64,000 nt of DNA, taken from NCBI RefSeq assembly GCF_016890225.1, contig NZ_JAFELM010000016.1:124001-188000 (forward strand), given 5' to 3'. A program made the position numbers and the translations under genes. Origin of the DNA: Bacillus suaedaesalsae (GTDB lineage Bacteria > Bacillota > Bacilli > Bacillales > SA4). The notes below the pieces were generated by a model. That model was not told the DNA's origin, made no database searches, and saw only the letters and a program-made list of their open reading frames with translations. Shown piece by piece: positions 42,424-51,074 of this stretch; the stretch's first letter is position 1, and every line of letters begins with the position of its first letter.

Positions 42424-43263
42424 TTAATTTAATAAGTAATTGCGAAGTAGGTAAGAAACCCATTTCAAATGTGGGTGATGTTGTATGTTACCCAAGAGAC
42501 CAATTACAATAGCTTGTGGTAGCCTGGGCTCTAGAATATGATCTTTTATGAGAAGTAAGGACTCCTTCTCAACAGAATCGCCTAACTCTTCAATTTTTTG
42601 ATCGATAAATTTCACAATATGTTGTGGCGAAAGTTCTTCTTCATTAATAGGTAACTGAGATAGTTGAATTAATTCACTTGTTATAAAAGGAACTGTCATA
42701 TTACTAGCTAGTATTTTCGTCTTATCTTCTAATGACTTTGACAATAAATCTAAGTCCAACTGAACATTCGAAAATATAAATAATTCTGAGTAAATTCTTA
42801 TTAATCCTTTTATACAGTACAACAAGTCGTATTGAATTTGTTCCACAGTATTATCATATAACTGTTTAATCATTGCTAATATAATCTTATCCAGTAACTG
42901 ATCGTAGTACCGCATTTTTAAAATGAGTTCATGATTATTTATCGTTTGACTCTGTTCTTTCATAAGAACTTTGGCAAAGTCTGAATGCTTATAAAAGGAG
43001 TTAAATGTTGCATAATAAAAATTATATAGTAATTGTTGGTTATTTGTCACATTTTTGACCGAGTGGTCAATATCCGATATGAACTGCATCATAAAGTGGT
43101 CGATCAACGCTACAACTAACTCATCCTTTGATTTAAAGGCTAAATAAAACGCTCCTTTAGAAATCCCGCAGTGCTCTGTTATTTGTTGCACTGAAGTAGA
43201 CTCAAACCCTTGTGCAGCAAACAACTCTAATGCCTTTTCCATAATTAATTGTTTTTTTGCCAT
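42424..43263 (-). CDS. TetR/AcrR family regulator
   Basis: The 279-residue protein has the N-terminal TetR helix-turn-helix (LELFAAQGFESTSVQQITEHCGISKGAFYLAFKSKDELV). A long helical C-terminal domain of about 215 residues is larger than usual for the family. It is divergent from the RND exporter, whose promoter contains a palindrome; the likely role is local repression of the pump and perhaps of itself. Confidence 0.9.
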   Translation of the reverse strand: MAKKQLIMEKALELFAAQGFESTSVQQITEHCGISKGAFYLAFKSKDELVVALIDHFMMQFISDIDHSVKNVTNNQQLLYNFYYATFNSFYKHSDFAKVLMKEQSQTINNHELILKMRYYDQLLDKIILAMIKQLYDNTVEQIQYDLLYCIKGLIRIYSELFIFSNVQLDLDLLSKSLEDKTKILASNMTVPFITSELIQLSQLPINEEELSPQHIVKFIDQKIEELGDSVEKESLLLIKDHILEPRLPQAIVIGLLGNIQHHPHLKWVSYLLRNYLLN

Positions 43264-43288
43264 CTCTCATACTCTCCTAGTTTATACG

Positions 43289-43317
43289 TTGACATTTGAC
43301 CCATTAGTCATTAGTAT
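43289..43317 (+). promoter_or_regulatory. promoter of the RND exporter with palindromic operator
   Basis: TTGACA (43289-43294), 17 nt, TAGTAT (43312-43317). TGACCCATTAGTCA (43297-43310), an imperfect palindrome with TGAC..GTCA arms, fills the spacer, so a bound TetR regulator would block RNA polymerase. Confidence 0.65.
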
Positions 43318-43358
43318 ATGTAATTAGAATTAATAAGTCAATTAGGGTAGGTGTAAAC

Positions 43359-46300
43359 GTGAAAGGAATCGTTAATTTCGTCATAGGCAACAAGCTTGCA
43401 GTATGGTTACTTACAATCATCATTACAGTTTCTGGTATTTATTCCGGAACACAAATGAAAACTGAAACAATTCCCAATATCTCCATTCCATACTTAATGG
43501 TTATGGATGTTTACCCAGGAGCCACTCCTGAGAAGATAATGGAAGAAGTCTCTATGCCGATCGAAAAGGCATTAGAAGGACTAGAAGGTGTGAAAGCTGT
43601 TTACTCAAATTCATATTCAAACATGGCAAGTCTTCAAGTGGAATATGAATATGGTGAAGATATGGACGAGGCCAATCGTGCCTTGCGTTCTGCTCTAGAT
43701 TCTGTGAAATTACCAGAAGGGGCACAGGAGCCAATCGTTACTGCTATTAGCATGAACATGATGCCTGTAGTCGCTCTTAGTGTGAGTAGTGATGAAGAGG
43801 ACATCATTGAAATAACATCTACAGTTGAAGAAGTAATACTACCTAAGCTTGAAAAGTTGGAAGGAGTGGCTTCTGCAACAATTACTGGTCAACATATTGA
43901 AGAAATCGAGCTAACGTATGACCAAGGTAAACTGAAGGAGTTCGGTTTAACAGAAGATACAGTGAAACAAATGATTCAAGCAAGCAATCTTGCTGTTTCA
44001 TTAGGATTACAAGAGTTTGAAGAAGGTGAACAAGCAGTTGCGATTGATGGTAAATTCATGACAACTGAGGAACTAAATGAAATGTTAATTCCCGTAACAC
44101 CATCTCAGACAAATCCCTCACCATTCGTAAAACTTAGCGATGTAGCCAAGGTTGAATTAGTAGGAAAAGTTCAATCTGTTTCACGTACAAACGGTAAGGA
44201 TGCGATCGCTATTCAAATCGTGAAAGAACAACAAGCAAATACAGTTGATGTTGTAAATCAAGTAAAAGACTTAGCAGAAGAACAAAAAGAGAAAATTGAC
44301 GGAATCGTCATCGACATTTCGTTAGACCAGGGTGAACCAATTGAAAAGGCTGTTTCTACAATGGTTGAAAAAGCATTATTCGGTGGATTAATTGCCGTAT
44401 TAATTATTCTTCTTTTCTTACGTAATATAAAATCAACGATTATTTCAATCATATCCATTCCTGTTTCAATCTTTATGGCGTTATTATTATTAAACTGGTT
44501 GGATATTACCTTAAACTTAATGACACTTGGAGCTATTACGGTTGCAATTGGACGTGTAATTGATGACTCCATCGTTGTTGTTGAAAACATATATCGCCGT
44601 CTTCATTTAAAAGAGGAAAAACTTACAGGTCGTGCTTTAATTCGTGAAGCGACAATTGAGATGTTCATTCCTATCCTATCTTCTACATTAGTTACAGTCG
44701 CAGTATTCGCACCACTGATCTTTGTAGGAGGAATGGTTGGAGAACTATTCACACCATTTGCATTAACGATGACATTTGCTCTTGGAGCTTCATTACTTGT
44801 CGCGATTACGGTTGTTCCTGCCTTATCTCACACCTTATTCAAAAAGAAGTTGTATAGTGAGAAAACAGAAAGCAACCATAAAGAAGTTGGTAAATTAGCG
44901 TTATGGTATAAAGGGATCCTTCGTTGGACGCTAAACCATAAAATTATTACGTCTATTGTTTCAATTGTGTTATTAGTAGGAAGTTTAGCCCTTACTCCAT
45001 TAATCGGATTTAGCTTTATGGGTAGTGAAGAAGAAAAAGTTATGTATTTAACATATACTCCAGGCACAGGCGAATTAATGGATGAAACATTACAAAATAT
45101 CGAAAAAGTAGAAGAAGAGTTATTAAAGCGTGATGACATTGATATTCTTCAACTATCTGTAACAGAAAGTGGAGACCCAATGGCAGCGATGATGGGTGGC
45201 GCGGGAGATGGTGCATTAATGTACTTGATCTTTGACCCAGACATGGAGGATTTCCCTAAGGCTCGTGAAGAGGTTGAAGACTATGTATTCAATCTTGGAC
45301 AATCTGGGGAATGGAAGAGCCAAAACTTCGCTCCGACATCGATGGCTTCAAATGAAGTTAGCTATACATTTTACAGTGAAGACTTAGATAAGCTAAATGA
45401 ATCTGTGAATATGGTTGAAAAAGTCATGAGTAAGAACAAGAAATTAGAGGATGTTTCTTCAAGTACAGAAGATGCGTATGTTGAATACACATTTAATGTT
45501 GACCAAGCAGAATTGTTAAAGTATGGTTTAACAACTGGTCAAATGGTGATGATGTTAAGCCCTAACTCTACTCAAGATGTATTAACAACCATTGAAAAAG
45601 ACGGTGAAACGTTAGATGTCATCGTACAACAAGAACAAACTACTCAAGCAAAATCAGTTGATGATATATTAGATAAGCAAATTCCAACAGCTATGGGTAC
45701 TACTGTTGCCCTTTCTGAAATTGTAAAAGTAGAAGAAGGAACTACATTAAACACATTAGCACGTAGTAAAGGTGAATATTACGCAACAGTGTCCGGAACC
45801 ATTATTGGCAAAGACTTATCAAAGGTAACAAAGGACATCGATGAGGAAGTAAATGACTTAGATTTACCAAAAGGAGTCACAATCGGTATCGCTGGAGTTA
45901 CTGCAGATATGAATGAAACCTTTACACAACTTGGCTTAGCGATGCTAGCTGCCATTGCAATCGTATACTTTATCCTTGTTGTTACATTTAGAGAAGGGGT
46001 TGCACCATTTGCAATTTTATTCTCTTTACCATTCGCAGTAATTGGATCTTTCGTTGGACTGTTAATTGCAGATGAAACGATTAGTGTATCCGTTATGATG
46101 GGATTACTAATGTTAATAGGAATTGTTGTAACAAACGCTATTGTTCTTGTTGATCGTATCATTCATATGGAACGCGCGGGACTGACAATGCGTGAAGCAA
46201 TCCTTGAAGCAGGAGCAACTCGTCTGCGCCCAATCTTAATGACAGCCATTGCTACAATTGGGGCATTAATTCCATTAGTAGTTGGCGATTCTGGCGGCGG

Positions 46301-46448
46301 TGGAGGACTAATCTCCAAAGGTCTAGGTATTACGGTTATTGGAGGACTTGCTAGTTCAACATTATTAACACTAATTGTTGTGCCAATTGTATACGAAGTG
46401 TTATCTAAGATTTTCAAGAAAAACAGAAAAGATGTTATAGAAAATTAA
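43359..46448 (+). CDS. swrC: RND efflux transporter (AcrB/SwrC type)
   Basis: The 1029-residue protein has the classic RND layout: TM1, a large periplasm-side domain, TM2-6, a second large domain, TM8-12. Proton-relay-type residues lie in GAITVAIGRVIDDSIVVVENIYRR. B. subtilis SwrC (YerP) is its nearest type; that pump exports surfactin and other compounds. In a Gram-positive cell it works without an outer-membrane channel. The start is GTG with AGGGTAGGTG upstream. No membrane-fusion protein gene adjoins it. Confidence 0.92.
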   Translation: MKGIVNFVIGNKLAVWLLTIIITVSGIYSGTQMKTETIPNISIPYLMVMDVYPGATPEKIMEEVSMPIEKALEGLEGVKAVYSNSYSNMASLQVEYEYGEDMDEANRALRSALDSVKLPEGAQEPIVTAISMNMMPVVALSVSSDEEDIIEITSTVEEVILPKLEKLEGVASATITGQHIEEIELTYDQGKLKEFGLTEDTVKQMIQASNLAVSLGLQEFEEGEQAVAIDGKFMTTEELNEMLIPVTPSQTNPSPFVKLSDVAKVELVGKVQSVSRTNGKDAIAIQIVKEQQANTVDVVNQVKDLAEEQKEKIDGIVIDISLDQGEPIEKAVSTMVEKALFGGLIAVLIILLFLRNIKSTIISIISIPVSIFMALLLLNWLDITLNLMTLGAITVAIGRVIDDSIVVVENIYRRLHLKEEKLTGRALIREATIEMFIPILSSTLVTVAVFAPLIFVGGMVGELFTPFALTMTFALGASLLVAITVVPALSHTLFKKKLYSEKTESNHKEVGKLALWYKGILRWTLNHKIITSIVSIVLLVGSLALTPLIGFSFMGSEEEKVMYLTYTPGTGELMDETLQNIEKVEEELLKRDDIDILQLSVTESGDPMAAMMGGAGDGALMYLIFDPDMEDFPKAREEVEDYVFNLGQSGEWKSQNFAPTSMASNEVSYTFYSEDLDKLNESVNMVEKVMSKNKKLEDVSSSTEDAYVEYTFNVDQAELLKYGLTTGQMVMMLSPNSTQDVLTTIEKDGETLDVIVQQEQTTQAKSVDDILDKQIPTAMGTTVALSEIVKVEEGTTLNTLARSKGEYYATVSGTIIGKDLSKVTKDIDEEVNDLDLPKGVTIGIAGVTADMNETFTQLGLAMLAAIAIVYFILVVTFREGVAPFAILFSLPFAVIGSFVGLLIADETISVSVMMGLLMLIGIVVTNAIVLVDRIIHMERAGLTMREAILEAGATRLRPILMTAIATIGALIPLVVGDSGGGGGLISKGLGITVIGGLASSTLLTLIVVPIVYEVLSKIFKKNRKDVIEN

Positions 46449-46454
46449 TGATTT

Positions 46455-46490
46455 AGACTAAGCTAATCTGTGACTAGCTTAGTCTTTTTT
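46455..46490 (+). terminator. RND gene terminator
   Basis: AGACTAAGCTA / TAGCTTAGTCT and six T. Confidence 0.88.
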
Positions 46491-46492
46491 AT

Positions 46493-46598
46493 CGCTCTTT
46501 TCGTTATCATTGTTGCTAGTTACCTATTTAATTACATTTAAATCCTCATGATAATTGATTCATTCTATGCTAGGACGAAAAGATGACCCGAAACCTTA
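46493..46598 (-). repeat. Family C dispersed element, copy C2
   Basis: On the minus strand it reads TAAGGTTTCGGGTCATCTTTTCGT .. GAGGATTTAAATGTAATTAAATAGGTAACTAGCAACA .. ACGAAAAGAGCG, aligning with C1 over about 105 bp. Confidence 0.65.
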
Positions 46599-46674
46599 CT
46601 CTTAAGTGTTTCTAGACCTTTTTCGAAAAACAAATTTATGAAAAATAGCATTTTTTATTTTCCTTCATAAGAAT

Positions 46675-46716
46675 AGATTAGACTTTTAAGTGGAAAATTA
46701 AGTAAAGGTCTAATCT
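46675..46716 (+). promoter_or_regulatory. inverted repeat in the leader of the yhfW-like gene
   Basis: AGATTAGAC (46675-46683) and GTCTAATCT (46708-46716) are perfect arms with a 24-nt loop, ending just before the ribosome binding site GGAGGAG. It may be an operator or an mRNA hairpin. Confidence 0.4.
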
Positions 46717-46730
46717 GTAGGAGGAGTAAA

Positions 46731-48257
46731 ATGAATTGGGAATCTAAACTTCCACAATTTCCAGAGCCTTTTTGGCGTGATACAACCAAATTACCTAGTT
46801 TCCAAAGTCTAAGAGAAGATACGACAGCTGATGTTGTCATAGTTGGTGGTGGAATAACTGGCCTAACAACTGCTTATCGTTTATCAAAAGAGGGAGTAAA
46901 AGTCGTCCTTCTTGAAGCAGGTAAACTACTGAATGGTACAACCGGTCATACTACAGCTAAAATTACTGCACAACACGGCTTAATTTATGATGAGTTTATC
47001 CAACACTTTGGCGTGGAAAAGGCGAAGCAATACTATAATGCCAATTCAGAAGCCTTAAACTTTATCAATAAAACGACGAAAGAATTACATATTGATTGTG
47101 ATTTGATTCAAGATGATGCTTATATTTATACAAATGATGATTCATATATAAGTAAGATTGAAAAAGAGGCTGAGGCTTACAGAAAATTAGGGATATCTGG
47201 TGAAATGGTATCGTCTATGCCACTTGAGGTAGAGATGAAACGTGCACTTGTAATGAAGGATCAGGCACAATTTCATCCATTAAAATACTTTAAAACTCTA
47301 ATACAAAGCATGATTGACAAAGGAACGAGGATTTTTGAACATACCACTGTTGATGATATTGAAAAAGGAACAAATCCAACTGTTGTAACAAAAAGCGGAC
47401 ATCGAGTTACTTGTAACTACGTTGTGGTAGGTTCACATTTCCCTTTTTATGATGGCAAAGGCTTTTACTTTACAAGAATGTATTCTGAGCGTTCTTATTT
47501 GTTAGCTGCTCGTACGAAAAAGAAGTATCCTGGTGCCATGTATATAACAGCAGAAGAACCGACAAGGTCGCTTCGTTATACTCCATATGAAGGTGAGAAC
47601 TTAGTCATTATTGGTGGAGAAAACCATAAAACAGGACACGGTACTAATACGATGAAGCATTATGAAGAGTTAGCCACTTACGGAGATTCACTTTTTGAAA
47701 TTGAAGGAATTGTAAACAGATGGTCAGCACAGGATTTGACTACACTCGATAAACTTCCTTACATTGGAACTATAACAGAAAATACGCCAAATATTTTTGT
47801 TGCTACTGGTTACAGAAAATGGGGAATGACAAACGGTACATCGGCTGGATTAATATTGAGTGATCTGATTGTAAATGGCAATAGTCCATATGAAGAGTTG
47901 TTCAGTCCGTCTCGCTTCTACACAGATCCATCACTGAAGCAGCTCATTAAACAGAATTCAGATGTTGCTGGTCATTTTATAGCTGGTAAGCTCGATATGA
48001 CTCATCAAAAAATTGAGGAACTCCAAAATAATGAAGGTGCTGTAGTCAAAGTTAACGGACAACGCGCTGGCTGTTATAAAGATATTAATGGTAAATTGCA
48101 TATTGTTGATACGACTTGTACCCATATGGGGTGTGAAGTAGAGTGGAATGATGGTGAACGTACGTGGGACTGTCCATGTCACGGATCAAGATTCTCATTT
48201 GACGGTAACGTTATTGAAGGACCAGCAAAAAAACCACTAAAAAGAATTGATATTTAA
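46731..48257 (+). CDS. yhfW: FAD-dependent oxidoreductase with C-terminal Rieske domain (YhfW-like)
   Basis: The 508-residue protein begins with a DAO-type FAD fold (VVIVGGGITGLTTAYRLSKEGVKVVLLEA, then TGHTTAKIT). It ends with a Rieske [2Fe-2S] domain: C-T-H-M-G-C at about 460 and D-C-P-C-H-G about 17 residues later supply the Cys-X-His and Cys-X2-His ligands. Architecture and length match B. subtilis YhfW. The substrate is unknown. The start is strongly supported by GTAGGAGGAG. Confidence 0.92.
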   Translation: MNWESKLPQFPEPFWRDTTKLPSFQSLREDTTADVVIVGGGITGLTTAYRLSKEGVKVVLLEAGKLLNGTTGHTTAKITAQHGLIYDEFIQHFGVEKAKQYYNANSEALNFINKTTKELHIDCDLIQDDAYIYTNDDSYISKIEKEAEAYRKLGISGEMVSSMPLEVEMKRALVMKDQAQFHPLKYFKTLIQSMIDKGTRIFEHTTVDDIEKGTNPTVVTKSGHRVTCNYVVVGSHFPFYDGKGFYFTRMYSERSYLLAARTKKKYPGAMYITAEEPTRSLRYTPYEGENLVIIGGENHKTGHGTNTMKHYEELATYGDSLFEIEGIVNRWSAQDLTTLDKLPYIGTITENTPNIFVATGYRKWGMTNGTSAGLILSDLIVNGNSPYEELFSPSRFYTDPSLKQLIKQNSDVAGHFIAGKLDMTHQKIEELQNNEGAVVKVNGQRAGCYKDINGKLHIVDTTCTHMGCEVEWNDGERTWDCPCHGSRFSFDGNVIEGPAKKPLKRIDI

Positions 48258-48263
48258 CTTGGT

Positions 48264-48290
48264 TAAACCTTGGCTAAGCCAGGGTTTTTC
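48264..48290 (+). terminator. yhfW-like gene terminator
   Basis: AAACCTTGGC / GCCAGGGTTTTT. Confidence 0.75.
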
Positions 48291-48392
48291 TAATGGTTTT
48301 ATCGTACTTTTAGCTTATCTTACAGTTTGATGAACGCATTTCTACCACTTTTTGCATATAGTAGCTATGAATACGTTAAAAAGGAGGTTACT

Positions 48393-49469
48393 ATGGCATA
48401 TTCAATTACAAGGGATTATATACGAAAAGGTAATTCACGTCCCGGAACAAAAAATGGTGATGTTAAATTCATTGTTAGTCACGATACCGGAAACCCTGGG
48501 TCAACTGCATATGCAAACCGCAATTACTTTAACAATTCACAGCCCTCTGCATCTGCACATACTTTTATAGATGACAAATATATTTTAGAGATTATTCCAC
48601 TTGATGAAGTAGCATATCATGTTCGAAACAATGTCACAACAGATAATCGAATGTTTGGTGCAAATGCAAATAATGCTGCTATTGGTGTTGAGCTTTGCTT
48701 CGGTGGGAGCATAAACTTTACTGAAGCTTATACACGATACGTATGGTACCATGCATATTTACTTGATTTATTTGGATTAAATCCAGATAAGCATATTGTG
48801 GCCCATAGCACATTAGATCCATCTAGAAGGCGTGATCCACAAAATGCCCTTCAACAAAACGGAATTTCATGGGAAAAATTCAGAAGCGATGTGAAAGCAA
48901 CCTATCAATCAAGTTTCAAAGGTGGTCAAGATTCAGGTAGTACACCTGCACCTGCACCAACTCCAGTTCCACCTCAAGTGAAAGGCGTCTCTGTTGACCT
49001 ACCTTTAAAAGAGGGAGATAGAGGTCAGTTTGTGAGAGAGGTACAACAAGATCTTATTCAAGCTGGATTCCCTTTACCAAGATTCGGTGCAGATGGGGCA
49101 TTTGGAAATGAAACAGAAGTAGCTGTTATGCGCTTCCAACGGAAGTACGGGCTAAGAGTCGATGGACTAGTTGGTACGAATACACTAAATAAATTAAACC
49201 AAGTTCTTAGCGAGCCACGTCCAGCTACAGAATTCCCACTTCCAACAAGGGTCTTGCGCAACGGTGACCGTGGTGAAGAAGTAAAACAGGTTCAACGTGC
49301 ATTAAAACAAATTAATTTTGATCCTGGAGCAATTGACGGAATCTATGGCTCTAATACAGAAAATGCTGTCCGTCGCTTTCAATCCATGTATGCAGCATTA
49401 GCAGACGACGGGGTATATGGTCCTAATACGAGAAGATATATACAGCTAGAACTCGAAGAACAGGATTAA
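48393..49469 (+). CDS. N-acetylmuramoyl-L-alanine amidase with two peptidoglycan-binding repeats
   Basis: The 358-residue protein has an amidase_2-type domain (KFIVSHDTGNPGS with a first zinc His; HIVAHSTLDPSRRRDPQ with the second), a Pro/Ala linker (PAPAPTPVPP), and two PG_binding_1 domains (LKEGDRGQFVREVQQDL.. and LRNGDRGEEVKQVQRAL..). It cleaves between muramic acid and L-Ala. ATG 48393 has a perfect AAAGGAGG; no signal peptide follows, as in phage endolysins or mother-cell enzymes. No phage genes or holin are nearby. Confidence 0.9.
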   Translation: MAYSITRDYIRKGNSRPGTKNGDVKFIVSHDTGNPGSTAYANRNYFNNSQPSASAHTFIDDKYILEIIPLDEVAYHVRNNVTTDNRMFGANANNAAIGVELCFGGSINFTEAYTRYVWYHAYLLDLFGLNPDKHIVAHSTLDPSRRRDPQNALQQNGISWEKFRSDVKATYQSSFKGGQDSGSTPAPAPTPVPPQVKGVSVDLPLKEGDRGQFVREVQQDLIQAGFPLPRFGADGAFGNETEVAVMRFQRKYGLRVDGLVGTNTLNKLNQVLSEPRPATEFPLPTRVLRNGDRGEEVKQVQRALKQINFDPGAIDGIYGSNTENAVRRFQSMYAALADDGVYGPNTRRYIQLELEEQD

Positions 49470-49471
49470 CC

Positions 49472-49508
49472 ATAAAAGTGGAAGGTTCTTTTATCCTTCC
49501 ACTTTTAT
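49472..49508. terminator. bidirectional terminator
   Basis: ATAAAAGTGGAAGG / CCTTCCACTTTTAT, serving the amidase and the convergent bactofilin gene. Confidence 0.85.
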
Positions 49509-49514
49509 GGGTTG

Positions 49515-50303
49515 TTATAGTTTTATAGATTCTTTTACTTTAGCTTCTGGATGTACCTCTAGCGTATCCGTGTATTCCACTCTTTCAATTTCGCATTTAT
49601 TTCCGATTATAATATTCTTCCCTCTTACTAACTTCGCCTTTGTTACTTCTAATTGAATATCATCACCTTCAATGACTTCTGCCTCAAGGAACTCACTATT
49701 ACTTTTAAAGAAGTTGATAATCTGTCTTAAAAATTTATTCGCGGTATGCTGTTTTACAACGATTTTCTCTCCGCCTATTTCCTTCGCTGAACTGCGATAG
49801 CCTACATTTAATTCGATTGAATCTGCACTTAACAGTTCCTTTACTTGAATGGAGCCATGTGAACAAACCTTTTCTACTTCACAACTTTCTTGTACTTTTA
49901 ACATTCCATTTACTTCAACAGTTCCTCCCGTAATCCTACCGCCAACCTTGCTAGAACCGTTTACTTCAAATTCTTTTATTTGAAGGTCCTTCTTGAAACT
50001 ACTAGATCCATTCACCTCGAGTGCTCCGATAGTAGCCTTTCCTTCAATTGTACACGTACCGTTAATCTCCATCTTTTCTGCCTTACTAATTTGCTGAATC
50101 GTGCACGTTCCATTAATTTCAACCTCTTCTGTTGTCAAAGATCCTTCAACTCGAGCTGAACCATCAATTCTAAATTCTTTGCACTCAATATCTCCAGTTA
50201 TCTTTCCGCTACCGCTGATTCTCACCTCATCATACTTACCACCACTAGCAGTTCCCGAACCACTTATTTTGATATTTTGCTTTACCGTTGTATCTATACT
50301 CAT
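49515..50303 (-). CDS. bactofilin / polymer-forming cytoskeletal protein
   Basis: The 262-residue protein is built of short beta-helix rungs with repeated VEINGTCTI / EVNGSSSF patterns at about 17-20-residue spacing, typical of bactofilin-like right-handed beta-helices. The N-terminal segment (IKISGSGTASGGKYDEVRISGSGKI) belongs to the same fold. It is cytoplasmic and probably self-polymerising. It lies 12 nt after yhbD, which matches the yhbD-yhbE-yhbF arrangement of B. subtilis except that only one bactofilin is present here. Confidence 0.87.
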   Translation of the reverse strand: MSIDTTVKQNIKISGSGTASGGKYDEVRISGSGKITGDIECKEFRIDGSARVEGSLTTEEVEINGTCTIQQISKAEKMEINGTCTIEGKATIGALEVNGSSSFKKDLQIKEFEVNGSSKVGGRITGGTVEVNGMLKVQESCEVEKVCSHGSIQVKELLSADSIELNVGYRSSAKEIGGEKIVVKQHTANKFLRQIINFFKSNSEFLEAEVIEGDDIQLEVTKAKLVRGKNIIIGNKCEIERVEYTDTLEVHPEAKVKESIKL

Positions 50304-50315
50304 AATGATTTCCCC

Positions 50316-50939
50316 CTATTCTTTTGCTTCAGATAGTTTGATTTTCACTTCATTCATCTTTTCTACTAAATTCACTTTTACTAGGACTGATGCATTATCT
50401 TCTACTAACACAAAATCTTTGGAAGATACTACAAGCCATATCGTTTCACTATTCTTCCGAATAGCGACTAGTTCTAAATCTTCAGCTTTATGATCAGCTT
50501 TTTTAATGAATGTTAATTGCTGAAGAAGTGTTTCAAGGGAAAACGTATATTCCTTTGCTAACCAATCACACATATATAGATAAAAAACATCCATAAATAC
50601 AAGCTCTTTACCTAATGACTGCTTACTTGCATTTAACACCTTTTCACTAATAATGTGATATGACGATAAATCATCAATCATAACTTCCACATCAGTAGCA
50701 TTCGGAGAAAAGAACTTTGCCAACTCCTCAAGCGAATAATCATCTTTCAACTCTACAATCTTATTAATTCGTTCTAGAACTTTATCCCTTGGAAAATACG
50801 TTTCTTGCCCCGTAAAGCTAGACTTCTTAATAAACCAGTTTTCAGGAATAATATTCATCCTTTTCCATCGATATAACTGACCATAAGAAATTCCCGTTCG
50901 TTCAAGTAGTTCCTTTTTTGAAATGAATGTTTCTTCCAT
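50316..50939 (-). CDS. yhbD: YhbD-like DNA-binding protein (DUF4004)
   Basis: The 207-residue protein starts with a MerR-like helix-turn-helix (ISKKELLERTGISYGQLYRWKRMNIIPENWF) and then a helical middle part (YSLEELAKFFSPN). It is probably the transcription regulator of its own operon with the bactofilin gene. Its promoter carries two copies of an AAAACATTGTT-type palindrome. SD GGGAGAGGTG is close to the ATG. Confidence 0.85.
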   Translation of the reverse strand: MEETFISKKELLERTGISYGQLYRWKRMNIIPENWFIKKSSFTGQETYFPRDKVLERINKIVELKDDYSLEELAKFFSPNATDVEVMIDDLSSYHIISEKVLNASKQSLGKELVFMDVFYLYMCDWLAKEYTFSLETLLQQLTFIKKADHKAEDLELVAIRKNSETIWLVVSSKDFVLVEDNASVLVKVNLVEKMNEVKIKLSEAKE

Positions 50940-50953
50940 GTTGCACCTCTCCC

Positions 50954-51015
50954 ATAAAACAAAACATTGTTACGCTTGTTGTTATCAATATAACAAAACA
51001 TTGTTTTATTGTCTA
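50954..51015 (-). promoter_or_regulatory. yhbD promoter with two operator-like palindromes
   Basis: On the minus strand TAGACA (51010-51015), 17 nt, TATATT (50987-50992). One copy of ACAAAACATTGTTTTAT fills the spacer (50991-51009); a second copy of AAACAAAACATTGTTA (50957-50972) lies about 20 nt after the expected transcription start. A regulator bound to both would block initiation. Confidence 0.6.
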
Positions 51016-51040
51016 CTGTGTTTGGGGATAATGAAAAAAA

Positions 51041-51069
51041 AGTAGTGCTGAATAGTTTCAGCACTACTT
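51041..51069. terminator. terminator of the metallopeptidase gene
   Basis: AGTAGTGCTGAA / TTCAGCACTACTTT, with A and T runs on either side. Confidence 0.8.
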
Positions 51070-51074
51070 TAAAA

